From Pseudomonas anguilliseptica (GTDB taxonomy: Bacteria; Pseudomonadota; Gammaproteobacteria; Pseudomonadales; Pseudomonadaceae), in the NCBI RefSeq assembly GCF_021375795.1, contig NZ_JAEIOI010000001.1, positions 186,001-250,000 of the forward strand: DNA of 64,000 bases, written 5' to 3'. Shown in pieces: positions 40,493 to 49,214 of the stretch. The notes beneath the pieces were generated by a model. The model was not told the DNA's origin and did not search any database. It was given only the letters and a program-made list of their open reading frames with translations. A program made the position numbers and the translations under genes. Each line of letters begins with the position of its first letter. The first letter of the stretch is position 1.

Positions 40493-42784
40493 TTACTCAT
40501 ACACCGAGCAGGTGTGTTGCGCCAAGGCCTGTTGCAACTGTTCGGCCGGTTGTGGGCGGCCGAAGTAGTAGCCTTGCCCGTGGTCGCAGCCCAGCTGGCG
40601 CAGGAGGTCGAGCTGATCGGCCTGCTCAATGCCTTCGGCCAGCACCTTGAGCCCCATGCTGTGGCCCAGGGCGATCACGGCGCGGGTGATGGCAATGTCG
40701 TCCTGATCATTGGGCAGGCCTCTGACAAAGCTTTGGTCGAGTTTCAGCTTGTGTACCGGCAGGCGCTTGAGGCGGGCCAGCGAGCTGTAACCGGTGCCGA
40801 AGTCATCGATGGCCAGGCGTACACCGAGGTCACGCAAGCGTTGCAGCAGGGCCAGTGCGGCATCGGGGTCGTCCATCACGGCGCTTTCGGTCACTTCCAG
40901 TTCCAGGTGTATCGGGTCGAGCCCCGTGTCACGCAGCACTTCGGCTACCCGCAGGTCCAGTTCGCCGCGGCTGAACAGGCGACTGGAAGCATTCACCGCG
41001 ACAAACTGCAGATTCACGCCGCTGGTGCGCCAGGCGACCATCTGCCGACAGCTCTGTTGCAATACCCAGGCATCGATGGCGCCAATCAGGCCGGTTTCCT
41101 CGGCAATTGGAATGAATTCGCCGGGCGGCACCAGGCCGCGCTCCGGGTGTTGCCAGCGCACCAGGGCTTCGACGCCGATCAGCGCGCGGCTTTCCAGGTG
41201 ATACAGCGGCTGGTAGTGCACGCGCAGTTCCTGGCGATCCAGGGCATGGCGCAGGGCGCTGGCCATTTCGACGCGCTGATGGGCCTGGGTGGTCAGTTCC
41301 TGGCTATAGAATGCATAGCTCTCGCGGCCGCTGCTCTTGGCCTTGAACAGCGCCGAGTCGGCATTGCGCAGCACCTGGGCAACATCGTTGGCATCTTCGG
41401 GGTACAGGCAGATGCCAATGCTAGCGGTGATGAACAGCTCCTTATCCGCCACCTGGAAGGGCAGGGTCAGGCTGTTCTGCAGGCGCTGAGCCATGACCGC
41501 TGCCTGTTCGGTATTGCTGCATTGCTCATCGAGCAGGCCAAATTCGTCGCCACCCAGGCGCGCCAGGGTCATGCGCTTGCCAAGCTGGGTGCTGAGTCGT
41601 TCACCCACGGCCTTGAGCAGCAGGTCGCCGATGTTGTGACCGAGGCTTTCGTTGATGTGCTTGAAATGGTCGAGGTCGATCAGCAGCACCGCACCGCTGT
41701 GCTGGTCGCTGCGCGCGCGTTCCAGGGCATGCTCGACACGCTCGGTGAACAGCAGGCGGTTGGGCAGGTTGCTCAACGGGTCGTGGTGCGCCAGGTAGTC
41801 CAGTTCACGCTGGGAGCGCTTGAGTGCCGTGATGTCGGAGAACACCGCGACGTAGTGGCTGATCTCGCCCTGTTCGTCGTGGATCACCCGGATGCATTGC
41901 CACTGTGGGTAGATTTCACCGTTCTTGCGCCGGTTCCACACTTCGCCACTCCAGGCTCCACGGTTCTGCAGGGCGTTCCACAGGCTTTCGTAGAAGCTGT
42001 GGTCGTGCCGCCCGGATTTCAGCAGATTGGGTGATTTGCCGAGGATTTCTGTCTGGCTGTAGCCGGTAATGCGGGTGAAGGCCGGGTTGCAGTGCACGAT
42101 ATGTTGCTCGGCATCGGTGACCAGTACCCCTTCCTGAGTGGCATCGAATACGGCGGCGGCCTGGCGCAGGCTGTCTTCGTCGCGGCGGCGCTGGGTGATG
42201 TCGCTGGCGGTGCCGATCAGGCGTTCGGCCTGGCCCTGCTCATCAAGCAGCAAGCGGCCACGAAACTGAATCCAGCGGTAGCTGCCGTCGGCATGCCGCA
42301 AGCGGTAGTTGACCTCATAGGGTGTCGGATCAGCGGCGCTTATGCGTTGTTGCAGGTGGCGCTGGAATGCTTCGCGATCATTGGGGTGCAGGCGTTGCAT
42401 CCACTGCTGCTGGTCGGTTTCCAGCGCTTGCTCCGGGATGCCGAGCAGAGCGGCGTAACTGGGGGAAAAATACAGCTGACCGCTCTGCATGTGCCAATCC
42501 CACATGCCGTTCTGGGCCGCTTCCAAGGCTTGCTGCAGGCGTCTTTCGCTGTGTTGCAGGGCTTGCTGGTTGCGGCGGTACTGGCGTTGGTGGGTGTGCA
42601 GAATCAGGTGCAGCAGGCCGCCGCTGAGCAGGACGAAAGCCAGCCCCTTGAACGTTTGCGCACGCTCCAGCTGTTCAAGTGACAGGCCCAGGGCAATCAG
42701 TTGGCTGTCGCTGAACAGCACCCAAAGGCCGGCAACCAGAAGGTAACTCAGGGTCAAGCGCCAGGCGCTGTAGGGGGCAGTCAT
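40493..42784 (-). CDS. Membrane PAS-GGDEF-EAL protein
   Basis: A 763-residue dual c-di-GMP enzyme. Two N-terminal membrane helices (about 10-32 and 45-64) precede two PAS domains (about 80-200 and 205-320), a GGDEF domain with an intact GGDEF motif (residues 411-415) and an EAL domain with EALVRW (from about 539), LEVTESAV, IDDFGTGYSS and LKLDQSFVRGL. Both activities could be real, with one regulating the other. The gene is divergent from the desaturase; a GGDEF-EAL gene also neighbours desA in P. aeruginosa (from memory). First gene of the minus-strand signalling cluster, 28 bases before the kinase. Confidence 0.94.
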   Translation of the reverse strand: MTAPYSAWRLTLSYLLVAGLWVLFSDSQLIALGLSLEQLERAQTFKGLAFVLLSGGLLHLILHTHQRQYRRNQQALQHSERRLQQALEAAQNGMWDWHMQSGQLYFSPSYAALLGIPEQALETDQQQWMQRLHPNDREAFQRHLQQRISAADPTPYEVNYRLRHADGSYRWIQFRGRLLLDEQGQAERLIGTASDITQRRRDEDSLRQAAAVFDATQEGVLVTDAEQHIVHCNPAFTRITGYSQTEILGKSPNLLKSGRHDHSFYESLWNALQNRGAWSGEVWNRRKNGEIYPQWQCIRVIHDEQGEISHYVAVFSDITALKRSQRELDYLAHHDPLSNLPNRLLFTERVEHALERARSDQHSGAVLLIDLDHFKHINESLGHNIGDLLLKAVGERLSTQLGKRMTLARLGGDEFGLLDEQCSNTEQAAVMAQRLQNSLTLPFQVADKELFITASIGICLYPEDANDVAQVLRNADSALFKAKSSGRESYAFYSQELTTQAHQRVEMASALRHALDRQELRVHYQPLYHLESRALIGVEALVRWQHPERGLVPPGEFIPIAEETGLIGAIDAWVLQQSCRQMVAWRTSGVNLQFVAVNASSRLFSRGELDLRVAEVLRDTGLDPIHLELEVTESAVMDDPDAALALLQRLRDLGVRLAIDDFGTGYSSLARLKRLPVHKLKLDQSFVRGLPNDQDDIAITRAVIALGHSMGLKVLAEGIEQADQLDLLRQLGCDHGQGYYFGRPQPAEQLQQALAQHTCSVYE

Positions 42785-42871
42785 GAGCAGCGGATCAGTC
42801 CTTGAAGTGGGGCAGGCAGTATAGATGTTAATGAGGGGGCGGCATTCTTATGCAAAAGACCAACTGGTTTT

Positions 42872-42892
42872 CTGATCCGGGTCAGGGATAAT
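42872..42892 (+). promoter_or_regulatory. Putative desaturase promoter with palindromic operator
   Basis: GATAAT (42887-42892) is a good -10. The near-palindrome CTGATCCGGGTCAG (42872-42885) fills the -35 to -10 spacer, where a bound repressor would block polymerase. No strong -35 is seen. The regulator is unknown. Confidence 0.4.
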
Positions 42893-42951
42893 GTGTACAG
42901 GTGTGCGCTAAAAATCAGCGCCACCCTTTCTTTGCACGAGGCACATGACCC

Positions 42952-44136
42952 ATGTGGTACAACGGTTTTCTTGACCTGTCGATCTGGCAACTGATCGCAG
43001 TCACCCTGCTGATGACGCACGTGACCATCGTCAGCGTCACGGTTTATCTGCATCGTTACTCGGCGCATCGCGCGCTGGAGCTGCATCCGGCGCTGAAACA
43101 CTTCTTCCGCTTCTGGCTGTGGCTGACCACCGCACAGAACACCCGCGAGTGGACCGCCATTCACCGCAAACACCACGCCAAGTGTGAAACCGTCGATGAC
43201 CCGCACAGCCCGGTAATCAAGGGCCTGAGCACGGTGCTGCGCAAAGGGGCCGAGCTGTACCGCGAAGAAGCGCAGAATGCTGAAACCCTGCGTATCTACG
43301 GCAAGAACTGCCCGGAAGACTGGATCGAACGTAACCTCTATTCGCGCTTCCCGATTGCCGGTGTGGCGCTGATGGCCGCCATCGACCTGGCCCTGTTCGG
43401 TGTTGCAGGCATCACCATCTGGGCGGTGCAGATGATGTGGATTCCGGTGTGGGCGGCTGGGGTGATCAATGGCCTCGGCCATGCCGTGGGTTACCGCAAC
43501 TTCGAGTGCCGCGACGCCGCCACCAACCTGGTGCCCTGGGGCATCCTGATCGGTGGCGAAGAGCTGCATAACAATCACCACACCTACCCGAACTCGGCCA
43601 AGCTCTCCGTGCGCAAGTGGGAGTTCGACATGGGTTGGTTCTGGATCAAGCTGTTCAGCCTGTTCGGTCTGGCTCAGGTGCAGCGTGTTGCGCCGATTGC
43701 CCACCGGGTGGAAGGCAAGCGCAGCCTGGACATGGACACCGCCATGGCCATCCTCAACAACCGTTTTCAGATCATGGCGCAGTACCGCAAGCTGGTGATC
43801 GCGCCGCTGGTGCAGCAGGAGCTGGCCAAGGCCGACGCCTCGGTTCGCCATCATTTTCACCGTGCCAAACGCCTGCTGTCGCGCGAGCCAAGTCTGCTTG
43901 ATGAAGGCCACCATGCGCGTATCCAGCGCATGCTGGAGCAGAGCCAGGCACTCAAGGTGATCTACGAGAAACGCCTGGCCCTGCAACAAATCTGGGTGAA
44001 AACCAGCGCCAATGGCCACGACATGCTCGAAGCCATCAAGCAGTGGGTCAATGAAGCTGAGGCCAGCGGTATCCAGTCACTGCGCGAATTTGCCGAACAG
44101 CTGAAGACCTATTCGCTGCGTCCAGCAACCGCCTGA
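42952..44136 (+). CDS. desA: Membrane acyl-lipid/acyl-CoA fatty acid desaturase
   Basis: A 394-residue integral-membrane di-iron desaturase inserting a double bond (probably delta-9) into phospholipid acyl chains. All three histidine boxes are present: HRYSAHR (about 35-41), HRKHHA (about 70-75) and HNNHHTYP (about 206-213), with four membrane helices between. The extended cytoplasmic C-terminal tail (from about residue 270) is typical of the Pseudomonas DesA type. GAGG lies ten bases before ATG 42952. Followed by a clear terminator. Confidence 0.93.
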   Translation: MWYNGFLDLSIWQLIAVTLLMTHVTIVSVTVYLHRYSAHRALELHPALKHFFRFWLWLTTAQNTREWTAIHRKHHAKCETVDDPHSPVIKGLSTVLRKGAELYREEAQNAETLRIYGKNCPEDWIERNLYSRFPIAGVALMAAIDLALFGVAGITIWAVQMMWIPVWAAGVINGLGHAVGYRNFECRDAATNLVPWGILIGGEELHNNHHTYPNSAKLSVRKWEFDMGWFWIKLFSLFGLAQVQRVAPIAHRVEGKRSLDMDTAMAILNNRFQIMAQYRKLVIAPLVQQELAKADASVRHHFHRAKRLLSREPSLLDEGHHARIQRMLEQSQALKVIYEKRLALQQIWVKTSANGHDMLEAIKQWVNEAEASGIQSLREFAEQLKTYSLRPATA

Positions 44137-44154
44137 CGCTCTGTTGTGCCCCCG

Positions 44155-44179
44155 AAGCCCGCCTATTGGCGGGCTTTTT
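44155..44179 (+). terminator. Terminator after the desaturase
   Basis: AAGCCCGCC, a TATT loop and GGCGGGCTT followed by a T-run, 18 bases after the desaturase stop. Confidence 0.92.
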
Positions 44180-44236
44180 AACTTCTGGCGTATGCTGCTG
44201 TCATATCCCCGTTATCTGAGCACAGCGGCGGTGTTT

Positions 44237-45208
44237 ATGGATGAAGTCAACAGACAGCAGCTGGAACAGGAAGAGCTGACCCTGGCGTTGTTGCACACCC
44301 GTGCCGAAGTGGCGCGGCTTCAGGAGCGCGAGCAGCTGTTCAGCACCCTGCTCGGCAGTGTCAATGCGGTGCTCTGGGCGTTTGACTGGAATACCCAGCG
44401 GGTGATCTACGTTAGCCCTGCCTATGAACGCATTTTCGGGCGCTCCACCGAGTTGCTGCTGGCCGGCTACGAAGAATGGCGCAACAACATCTACCCCGAT
44501 GATCTGGAGTACGCTGCCGAAAGTTTTGCCCAGGTGCTGCAAACCGGCGCGGTTGAAGCGCGCGAGTACCGCATCATTCGTGGTGACGGCCAGGTTCGCT
44601 GGCTCAGTGACAAGTGCTTTGTCAGCCGTGAAAGCGCGCCGGGGCAGCCGCATATCATCGTCGGCATTGCCGAAGACATCACCGAGAAGAAGCAGCTGGA
44701 AGGCGAACTGCACCGCCTGGCTACTACCGATGTGCTGACCCAGAGCAGCAACCGCCGGCATTTCTTCGAGTGCGCCCAGCGCGAGTTTGAGCAGGCCCGT
44801 GAATATGGTAGCCCGCTGGCCTTTCTGCTGCTCGACCTGGATGACTTCAAGCAGATCAATGACCGCTACGGCCACCAGATGGGCGATCAGGTGCTGCAGC
44901 GCCTGGCCTACAGCGGTGCGACCACCCTGCGCCGTGGTGATCTGTTCGGGCGCATCGGTGGTGAGGAGTTTGCCGCGTTGTTCCCGCGCTGTGATGCGGC
45001 GTTGGCCGAGCAGATTGCCGAGCGCTTGCAGCGTGATACGCGGCGCCTGAGTTTCAGCCATGACGGTACAACCTTCGGCATTACCCTGAGTCAGGGGCTG
45101 ACCTGTTTACGTCCTGAAGACACCAGCCTGGATGCCCTGTATGCCCGTGCGGATGCTGCAATGTACCGGGCCAAACGCCAGGGCAAGAACCAGATCGTGA
45201 TCGACTGA
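44237..45208 (+). CDS. PAS-GGDEF diguanylate cyclase
   Basis: A 323-residue soluble protein: a short coiled-coil N terminus (RQQLEQEELTLALLHT region), one PAS domain of PAS_3 type (about 30-155), and a GGDEF domain with active site RIGGEEFAALF. It should synthesise c-di-GMP. ATG 44237 gives the length I recall for the corresponding P. aeruginosa protein; an upstream ATG at 44192 would add a hydrophobic stretch and is less likely. Ribosome binding site is weak. Confidence 0.9.
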   Translation: MDEVNRQQLEQEELTLALLHTRAEVARLQEREQLFSTLLGSVNAVLWAFDWNTQRVIYVSPAYERIFGRSTELLLAGYEEWRNNIYPDDLEYAAESFAQVLQTGAVEAREYRIIRGDGQVRWLSDKCFVSRESAPGQPHIIVGIAEDITEKKQLEGELHRLATTDVLTQSSNRRHFFECAQREFEQAREYGSPLAFLLLDLDDFKQINDRYGHQMGDQVLQRLAYSGATTLRRGDLFGRIGGEEFAALFPRCDAALAEQIAERLQRDTRRLSFSHDGTTFGITLSQGLTCLRPEDTSLDALYARADAAMYRAKRQGKNQIVID

Positions 45209-45349
45209 ATTGGCTGGCGGCAACCCGCCTGGTAAGTCTTGTTGATCGGCAAGAGTCCGCTTATGAGTCGCGCATCCTGCTTCCCCAGGCCTGCTGGCTT
45301 AGAGCGCAAAACCCCGTTATAGACAGCTTGCTGCCGCTTCTTCAGCAGC

Positions 45350-45365
45350 TGGCACAGTATCTGCG
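45350..45365 (+). promoter_or_regulatory. Sigma-54 (-24/-12) promoter of the porin
   Basis: TGGCAC at 45350-45355 and CTGC (45361-45364) give exact GG/GC spacing for an RpoN promoter (consensus TGGCACG-N4-TTGC). OprE of P. aeruginosa is described as RpoN-dependent and raised by oxygen limitation, which fits. Transcription would begin near 45376, leaving a leader of about 280 bases. Confidence 0.72.
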
Positions 45366-45370
45366 TAGGG

Positions 45371-45416
45371 CTTCGTTCATAACGGCCAGGTAGTCGGCCG
45401 ACCAATAAGAACGAAG
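45371..45416 (+). promoter_or_regulatory. Hairpin at the 5' end of the porin leader
   Basis: CTTCGTTC (45371-45378) pairs perfectly with GAACGAAG (45409-45416), with ACGGCC/CGGCCG pairing inside. Because it starts at the predicted transcription start it could protect the mRNA 5' end, or be an operator. Confidence 0.5.
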
Positions 45417-45656
45417 AGTGCCTCACTATGCCCCGCACCTGCCTGCCGACCATCCCCGATATTCCCGTCCGCGCTGATTGCCTCCCAGCGCCCACCTGAT
45501 CCTGCCTGTGCTCGGCCAGCCTCTGGCTGCGGCGGCGTTCGCCTGCACGCCACTGGCCCCGACCCCAGCCCCCGAATTCGGTGCGCGCCTGCCTTTTCAC
45601 TCGCTGAAGCCTGTACCGCGCCGATGTGCAACCCACACACAACTGGAGAAATCATA

Positions 45657-46916
45657 ATGAGAAAGACCTCCCTGGCCTTGGCCGTCGCGGCCAGCACCCT
45701 GGGCATGTCCCTGAGCCAAGCGGCGTTTGCCGATTTTATTGGCGATAGCAAAGCCACCCTCGAAGCGCGGAATTTCTACTACAACCGTGACTTTCGTGAA
45801 GCAGCGGGCCAGAACAAGTCTGAAGAGTGGGCGCAAGGTTTTATCCTGCGTGCTGAGTCGGGCTTTACTGACGGCACCGTTGGCTTTGGTGCTGATGCCA
45901 TTGGCATGTTCGGTTTCAAATTGGATTCGGGAGATGGCACTGCAGGTAGTGGTCTGCTGGTTCCGGATCGTTCGTCCAATGGTTCGCAGGACAACTATTC
46001 CGGCCTGGCTGTAGCGGCTAAGGCCAAGGTCTCCAAAAGCACCCTGCGCGTCGGCCAGATGCAGTTTAAGAACCAGGCGATCGCCTCCAGCGATAGCCGC
46101 TTGCTGCCGCAAGTTTTCCGCGGCGGTAACCTGGTATCCCAGGAAATTGATGGTCTGACCCTGGATGCGGGTTACCTCGACGAGGTTAACAACCGCAACT
46201 CGCAAGACTATGAAGACATGACTCTGAACACCTACTCCTTGAGTGGTATCAGTATTAAGGGTGGGGCTGTTAATCAGTCCAACGAGTTCGTCTTTGCGGG
46301 CGGTAACTACAAGCTCACCAACGACCTGACGGCCGGTTATTACTATTCCAACTTGGAAGACCTGTACAAACAGCATTCCTTCAATCTGGTGCATGTCCTG
46401 CCGTTGGGCGACAAGCAAAGCCTGAAGACCGACGTGCGCTATGCCCGCTCCACCGATGACGGCCTGAGCAACGTCGACAACAAGGCCTTTGGTGCGATGG
46501 TTACCTACAGCCTGAATGCTCATAAATTTGGCCTGGGCTACCAGAAAATGAGCGGTGACACCGGTTTCGCCTATATCGGTGGCACCGATCCGTTCCTGGT
46601 CAACTATGTGCAAATCGGCAACTTCGCCGCCAAGGACGAAAAATCCTGGCAGGCCCGTTATGACTTCGATTTCGCGTCTGTTGGCATTCCCGGTCTGACC
46701 TTTATGACCCGCTATCTGACTGGCGATAGCATTGATCGCGGCGCCGCCTCCGAAGGCAAAGAATGGGAGCGCAACACGGACATCGCCTATGTGGTTCAGG
46801 AGGGTACTTTCAAGAACCTCGGTATCAAGTGGCGCAATGCGACCATGCGTAACAACTTCAGCCGTGATATCGACGAAAACCGCCTGATCGTCAGCTACAC
46901 CCTGCCACTGCTCTGA
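45657..46916 (+). CDS. OprD-family outer-membrane porin (OprE/OprQ-like)
   Basis: A 419-residue precursor with a signal peptide (LALAVAASTLGMSLSQAAFA; mature start near DFIGDSKA). It has the OprD-family opening SKATLEARNFYYNRDFRE and the alternating amphipathic strands of an 18-strand barrel, ending in aromatic/Leu-rich LIVSYTLPLL. It should transport a carboxylate or amino acid; the substrate class is not readable. The RpoN promoter and synteny suggest OprE. GGAGAAATCATA precedes ATG 45657. Confidence 0.9.
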   Translation: MRKTSLALAVAASTLGMSLSQAAFADFIGDSKATLEARNFYYNRDFREAAGQNKSEEWAQGFILRAESGFTDGTVGFGADAIGMFGFKLDSGDGTAGSGLLVPDRSSNGSQDNYSGLAVAAKAKVSKSTLRVGQMQFKNQAIASSDSRLLPQVFRGGNLVSQEIDGLTLDAGYLDEVNNRNSQDYEDMTLNTYSLSGISIKGGAVNQSNEFVFAGGNYKLTNDLTAGYYYSNLEDLYKQHSFNLVHVLPLGDKQSLKTDVRYARSTDDGLSNVDNKAFGAMVTYSLNAHKFGLGYQKMSGDTGFAYIGGTDPFLVNYVQIGNFAAKDEKSWQARYDFDFASVGIPGLTFMTRYLTGDSIDRGAASEGKEWERNTDIAYVVQEGTFKNLGIKWRNATMRNNFSRDIDENRLIVSYTLPLL

Positions 46917-46970
46917 CTGTGGCGGTTTCAGGCTGAGCTGTTGCATGCAGCCCAGCCTGAGCAGTACAGC

Positions 46971-46997
46971 AAACCCGGACTCTGTTCCGGGTTTTTT
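46971..46997 (+). terminator. Terminator of the porin gene
   Basis: AAACCCGGA, a CTCTG loop and TTCCGGGTTTTTT form a clear intrinsic terminator 54 bases after the stop. Confidence 0.93.
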
Positions 46998-47041
46998 ATG
47001 ACCGGTGATTGACCTCTGTACGGTGTCGCGGTGGGCTTGCT

Positions 47042-47066
47042 AATCAATATATAAAAGAATAGATTG
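47042..47066 (+). promoter_or_regulatory. AT-rich imperfect palindrome upstream of the ArsR gene
   Basis: AATCAATA and AATAGATT form an imperfect inverted repeat (6 of 8) in an AT-rich island just before the regulator. BigR-type repressors bind AT-rich palindromes in their own promoters, so this is the expected autoregulatory operator. Confidence 0.4.
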
Positions 47067-47092
47067 TTTTTATCTTAATTGAGCAGCTTGCC

Positions 47093-47419
47093 ATGACGTC
47101 TGAACACCCTCCACTCGATATCCAGCAACTGCGCGCCAATGCCGATGCGGCGGGGCAACTGCTCAAGGCCCTGGGCAACCCGGATCGCCTGTTGCTGCTG
47201 TGTCAGCTGTCCCAGGGCGAACGCAATGTCAGCGAGCTGGAAACGCTGCTGGGTATTCAACAGCCGACGTTATCGCAGCAATTGGCGGTATTGCGCCGCG
47301 AAGGGCTGGTAGAAACCCGTCGTGAGGGCAAGCAGATCTATTACTGCATCAGCAGTCCGGCCGCATTGGCGGTGATCAACACTCTGTATCAACTGTTCTG
47401 CGCAGGTGCCGAGCAATGA
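47093..47419 (+). CDS. ArsR-family thiol sensor, BigR-like
   Basis: A 108-residue winged-helix repressor: recognition helix in IQQPTLSQQLAVLRREGLV and wing in TRREGKQIYYCI. Cysteines at positions 37 (in LLLLCQL) and 103 (in YQLFCAG) match the pair that forms a tetrasulfide or disulfide in BigR/SqrR when persulfides accumulate; no metal-site cysteines typical of ArsR are seen. It is therefore likely to derepress the downstream sulfur genes under sulfide stress. Its stop overlaps the next start (ATGA). Confidence 0.88.
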   Translation: MTSEHPPLDIQQLRANADAAGQLLKALGNPDRLLLLCQLSQGERNVSELETLLGIQQPTLSQQLAVLRREGLVETRREGKQIYYCISSPAALAVINTLYQLFCAGAEQ

Positions 47420-47847
47420 GTATCGACTGGTACAACTTCACGCCCTGGAGTGCTCTGGCGGGTGGCGCGTTGATTGGTCTGGCCGCCAGCCTGTTTGCTG
47501 TGATGAATGGCCGTGTGGCCGGCATCAGCGGCCTGCTTGGCAGCCTGCTGGAGCGTGGTGAAGGCTGGGGCGAGAAAGGTCTGTTTCTGCTCGGCGTGCT
47601 GCTCGCGCCGCTGCTCTGGCAGCTGTTTACTCGTCTGCCCGAGATCCATATCGACAGTGGCTGGCTGGCCCTGACGGTTGCCGGTCTGCTGGTGGGTATC
47701 GGCACCCGCTATGGCGCGGGCTGCACCAGTGGTCATGGTGTGTGTGGCTTGTCGCGTCTGTCGCCACGCTCACTGGCGGCCACCCTGGCGTTTATGGTCG
47801 CGGGCTTTGTCACGGTGTTTATCCTGCGTCATCTGCTGGGAGCCTGA
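47416..47847 (+). CDS. YeeE/YedE-family sulfur transporter, part 1
   Basis: A 143-residue membrane protein with four or five helices and the family motif GAGCTSGHGVCGLSRLSP, whose cysteines are the thiosulfate/sulfur handling site of YeeE. Starts by ATGA overlap with the ArsR gene. Together with the next gene it reconstitutes one YeeE-like unit; in other bacteria this two-gene form (PmpA/PmpB-like) is linked to sulfide or persulfide stress. Confidence 0.88.
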   Translation: MSIDWYNFTPWSALAGGALIGLAASLFAVMNGRVAGISGLLGSLLERGEGWGEKGLFLLGVLLAPLLWQLFTRLPEIHIDSGWLALTVAGLLVGIGTRYGAGCTSGHGVCGLSRLSPRSLAATLAFMVAGFVTVFILRHLLGA

Positions 47848-47849
47848 AC

Positions 47850-48266
47850 ATGCGCAAACTGATGGCGTTTCTCGCCGGGCTGATTTTTGGCATCGGCCTG
47901 CTGACTGCAGGTATGGCCAACCCGACCAAGGTGCTGGCATTTCTCGACCTGGGCGGCGCCTGGGATCCATCCCTGGCGTTGGTGATGGCGGCGGCGATTG
48001 GCGTAGCGTTTTTGCCGTTCAGTTGGGCGCGCACGCAGCGCGTCAGCGTACTCGGTGCGCCGATGCAGTTGCCGGGCAAGCGTGAGCTGGATCGCCGACT
48101 GATCGGCGGCAGCCTATTGTTCGGTATCGGTTGGGGCATCGCCGGGATCTGCCCGGGGCCGGCCGTGACACTGTTGCTGACCGGGCGCTGGCAGGCTCTG
48201 CTGTTCACCCTGGCCATGCTCGCGGGCATGCTGATCTTTGCTGCGTTGGAACGCCGGCGCGGATAA
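47850..48266 (+). CDS. YeeE/YedE-family sulfur transporter, part 2
   Basis: A 138-residue membrane protein with about four helices and the second family motif WGIAGICPGPAVTLLLTG. ATG 47850 lies two bases after the previous stop. It complements part 1 to form a complete sulfur-compound transporter. The two halves have their own starts and are not a frameshifted single gene. Confidence 0.88.
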   Translation: MRKLMAFLAGLIFGIGLLTAGMANPTKVLAFLDLGGAWDPSLALVMAAAIGVAFLPFSWARTQRVSVLGAPMQLPGKRELDRRLIGGSLLFGIGWGIAGICPGPAVTLLLTGRWQALLFTLAMLAGMLIFAALERRRG

Positions 48267-48350
48267 CCGCAGGTCAGGCGAACAGCATGGGCGCGCTCGA
48301 CCGCTGCGTGCGGCTGGATTAATCACCTGCGATTGCAGGCTGGAGTTGTC

Positions 48351-49214
48351 ATGTCACCGTGTATTCAGGCGTTTTTCGATCCTGCCACCTCGACCTACAG
48401 CTATGTGGTCAGTGATCCAGCCACTGCACAGTGCGCGATCATCGACTCGGTGCTGGATTACGATGCGGCCGCCGGACGTATCCGTTACGAGAGTGCCGAC
48501 CGCCTGATCGCCTACGTGCGTGAGCAGGGCCTGCACGTGCAATGGCTGTTGGAAACCCATGTGCATGCCGATCACCTATCGGCCGCGCCGTATCTCAAAG
48601 CGGCCTTGGGTGGACGATTGGCGATTGGCGAACAGATCCGCGTGGTGCAGAGCACCTTTGGCAAGCTGTTCAATGCCGGTACCGAGTTTGCTGTGGACGG
48701 TCGCCAGTTCGATCAGCTGTTCCAGGATGATCAGCTGTTTCAACTGGGCAGCCTCAGCGCTCGCGCGCTGCATACGCCAGGGCACACCCCGGCCTGCATG
48801 ACCTACCTGATCGGCGATGCCGCCTTTGTCGGCGACACCCTGTTTATGCCGGATTACGGCACCGCGCGCTGCGACTTTCCTGGTGGCGATGCGCGCACCC
48901 TGTATCGTTCGATTGCCCGGCTGTTTGCCCTGCCAGAACGCACCCGCTTGTTCATGTGCCACGATTACCTGGCACCGGGACGCGAACAGCACCGCTACCA
49001 GACCACGGTGGCGGAGCAGCGGGCGCATAATGTACACGTGCACCAGGGCATCGACGAAGAGACCTTTGTGGCCATGCGCCAGGCCCGTGACGCCAGCCTG
49101 GGCATGCCGGCGTTGATGCTGCCGTCGGTGCAGGTCAATATGCGCGCCGGCCATCTGCCGCCAGCCGAAGACAATGGCGTGCGCTACCTCAAGGTGCCGT
49201 TGAATGTTCTCTAG
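48351..49214 (+). CDS. Metallo-beta-lactamase-fold hydrolase, persulfide dioxygenase-like (Blh type)
   Basis: A 287-residue MBL protein with the metal motif ETHVHADHLSAAP, the later HTPGHTPACMTYL histidine and GDTLFMPDYGTARCDFPGG, which is the ETHE1/Blh iron-site signature; there is no rhodanese domain. It probably oxidises glutathione persulfide to sulfite and glutathione. In other proteobacteria Blh is the main BigR target. GGAGTTGTC precedes ATG 48351. Its 3' end overlaps the SulP gene by 11 bases. Confidence 0.9.
   Translation: MSPCIQAFFDPATSTYSYVVSDPATAQCAIIDSVLDYDAAAGRIRYESADRLIAYVREQGLHVQWLLETHVHADHLSAAPYLKAALGGRLAIGEQIRVVQSTFGKLFNAGTEFAVDGRQFDQLFQDDQLFQLGSLSARALHTPGHTPACMTYLIGDAAFVGDTLFMPDYGTARCDFPGGDARTLYRSIARLFALPERTRLFMCHDYLAPGREQHRYQTTVAEQRAHNVHVHQGIDEETFVAMRQARDASLGMPALMLPSVQVNMRAGHLPPAEDNGVRYLKVPLNVL

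Larger units (their letters stand above)
45209..45656 (+). other. Porin leader and intergenic region
   Basis: This 448-base gap holds the sigma-54 promoter (45350-45365), a transcript-start hairpin (45371-45416) and a C-rich, G-poor leader. A 23-codon reading frame (45428-45499, ATG to TGA) has no convincing ribosome binding site and I do not call it. Before 45350 I see no coding signal. Confidence 0.55.

Noticed and set aside
39782..42034. Long plus-strand open frame over the kinase and GGDEF-EAL genes
   Set aside because: Antisense shadow of well-supported genes, low-complexity Gln/His/Ala composition.
45428..45499. 23-codon leader peptide before the porin
   Set aside because: No good ribosome binding site and no family resemblance; the C-rich composition is better explained as a leader RNA feature.
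47416..48266. Frameshifted single YeeE gene
   Set aside because: The two halves have separate ATG starts and the two-gene arrangement is a normal one for this family.
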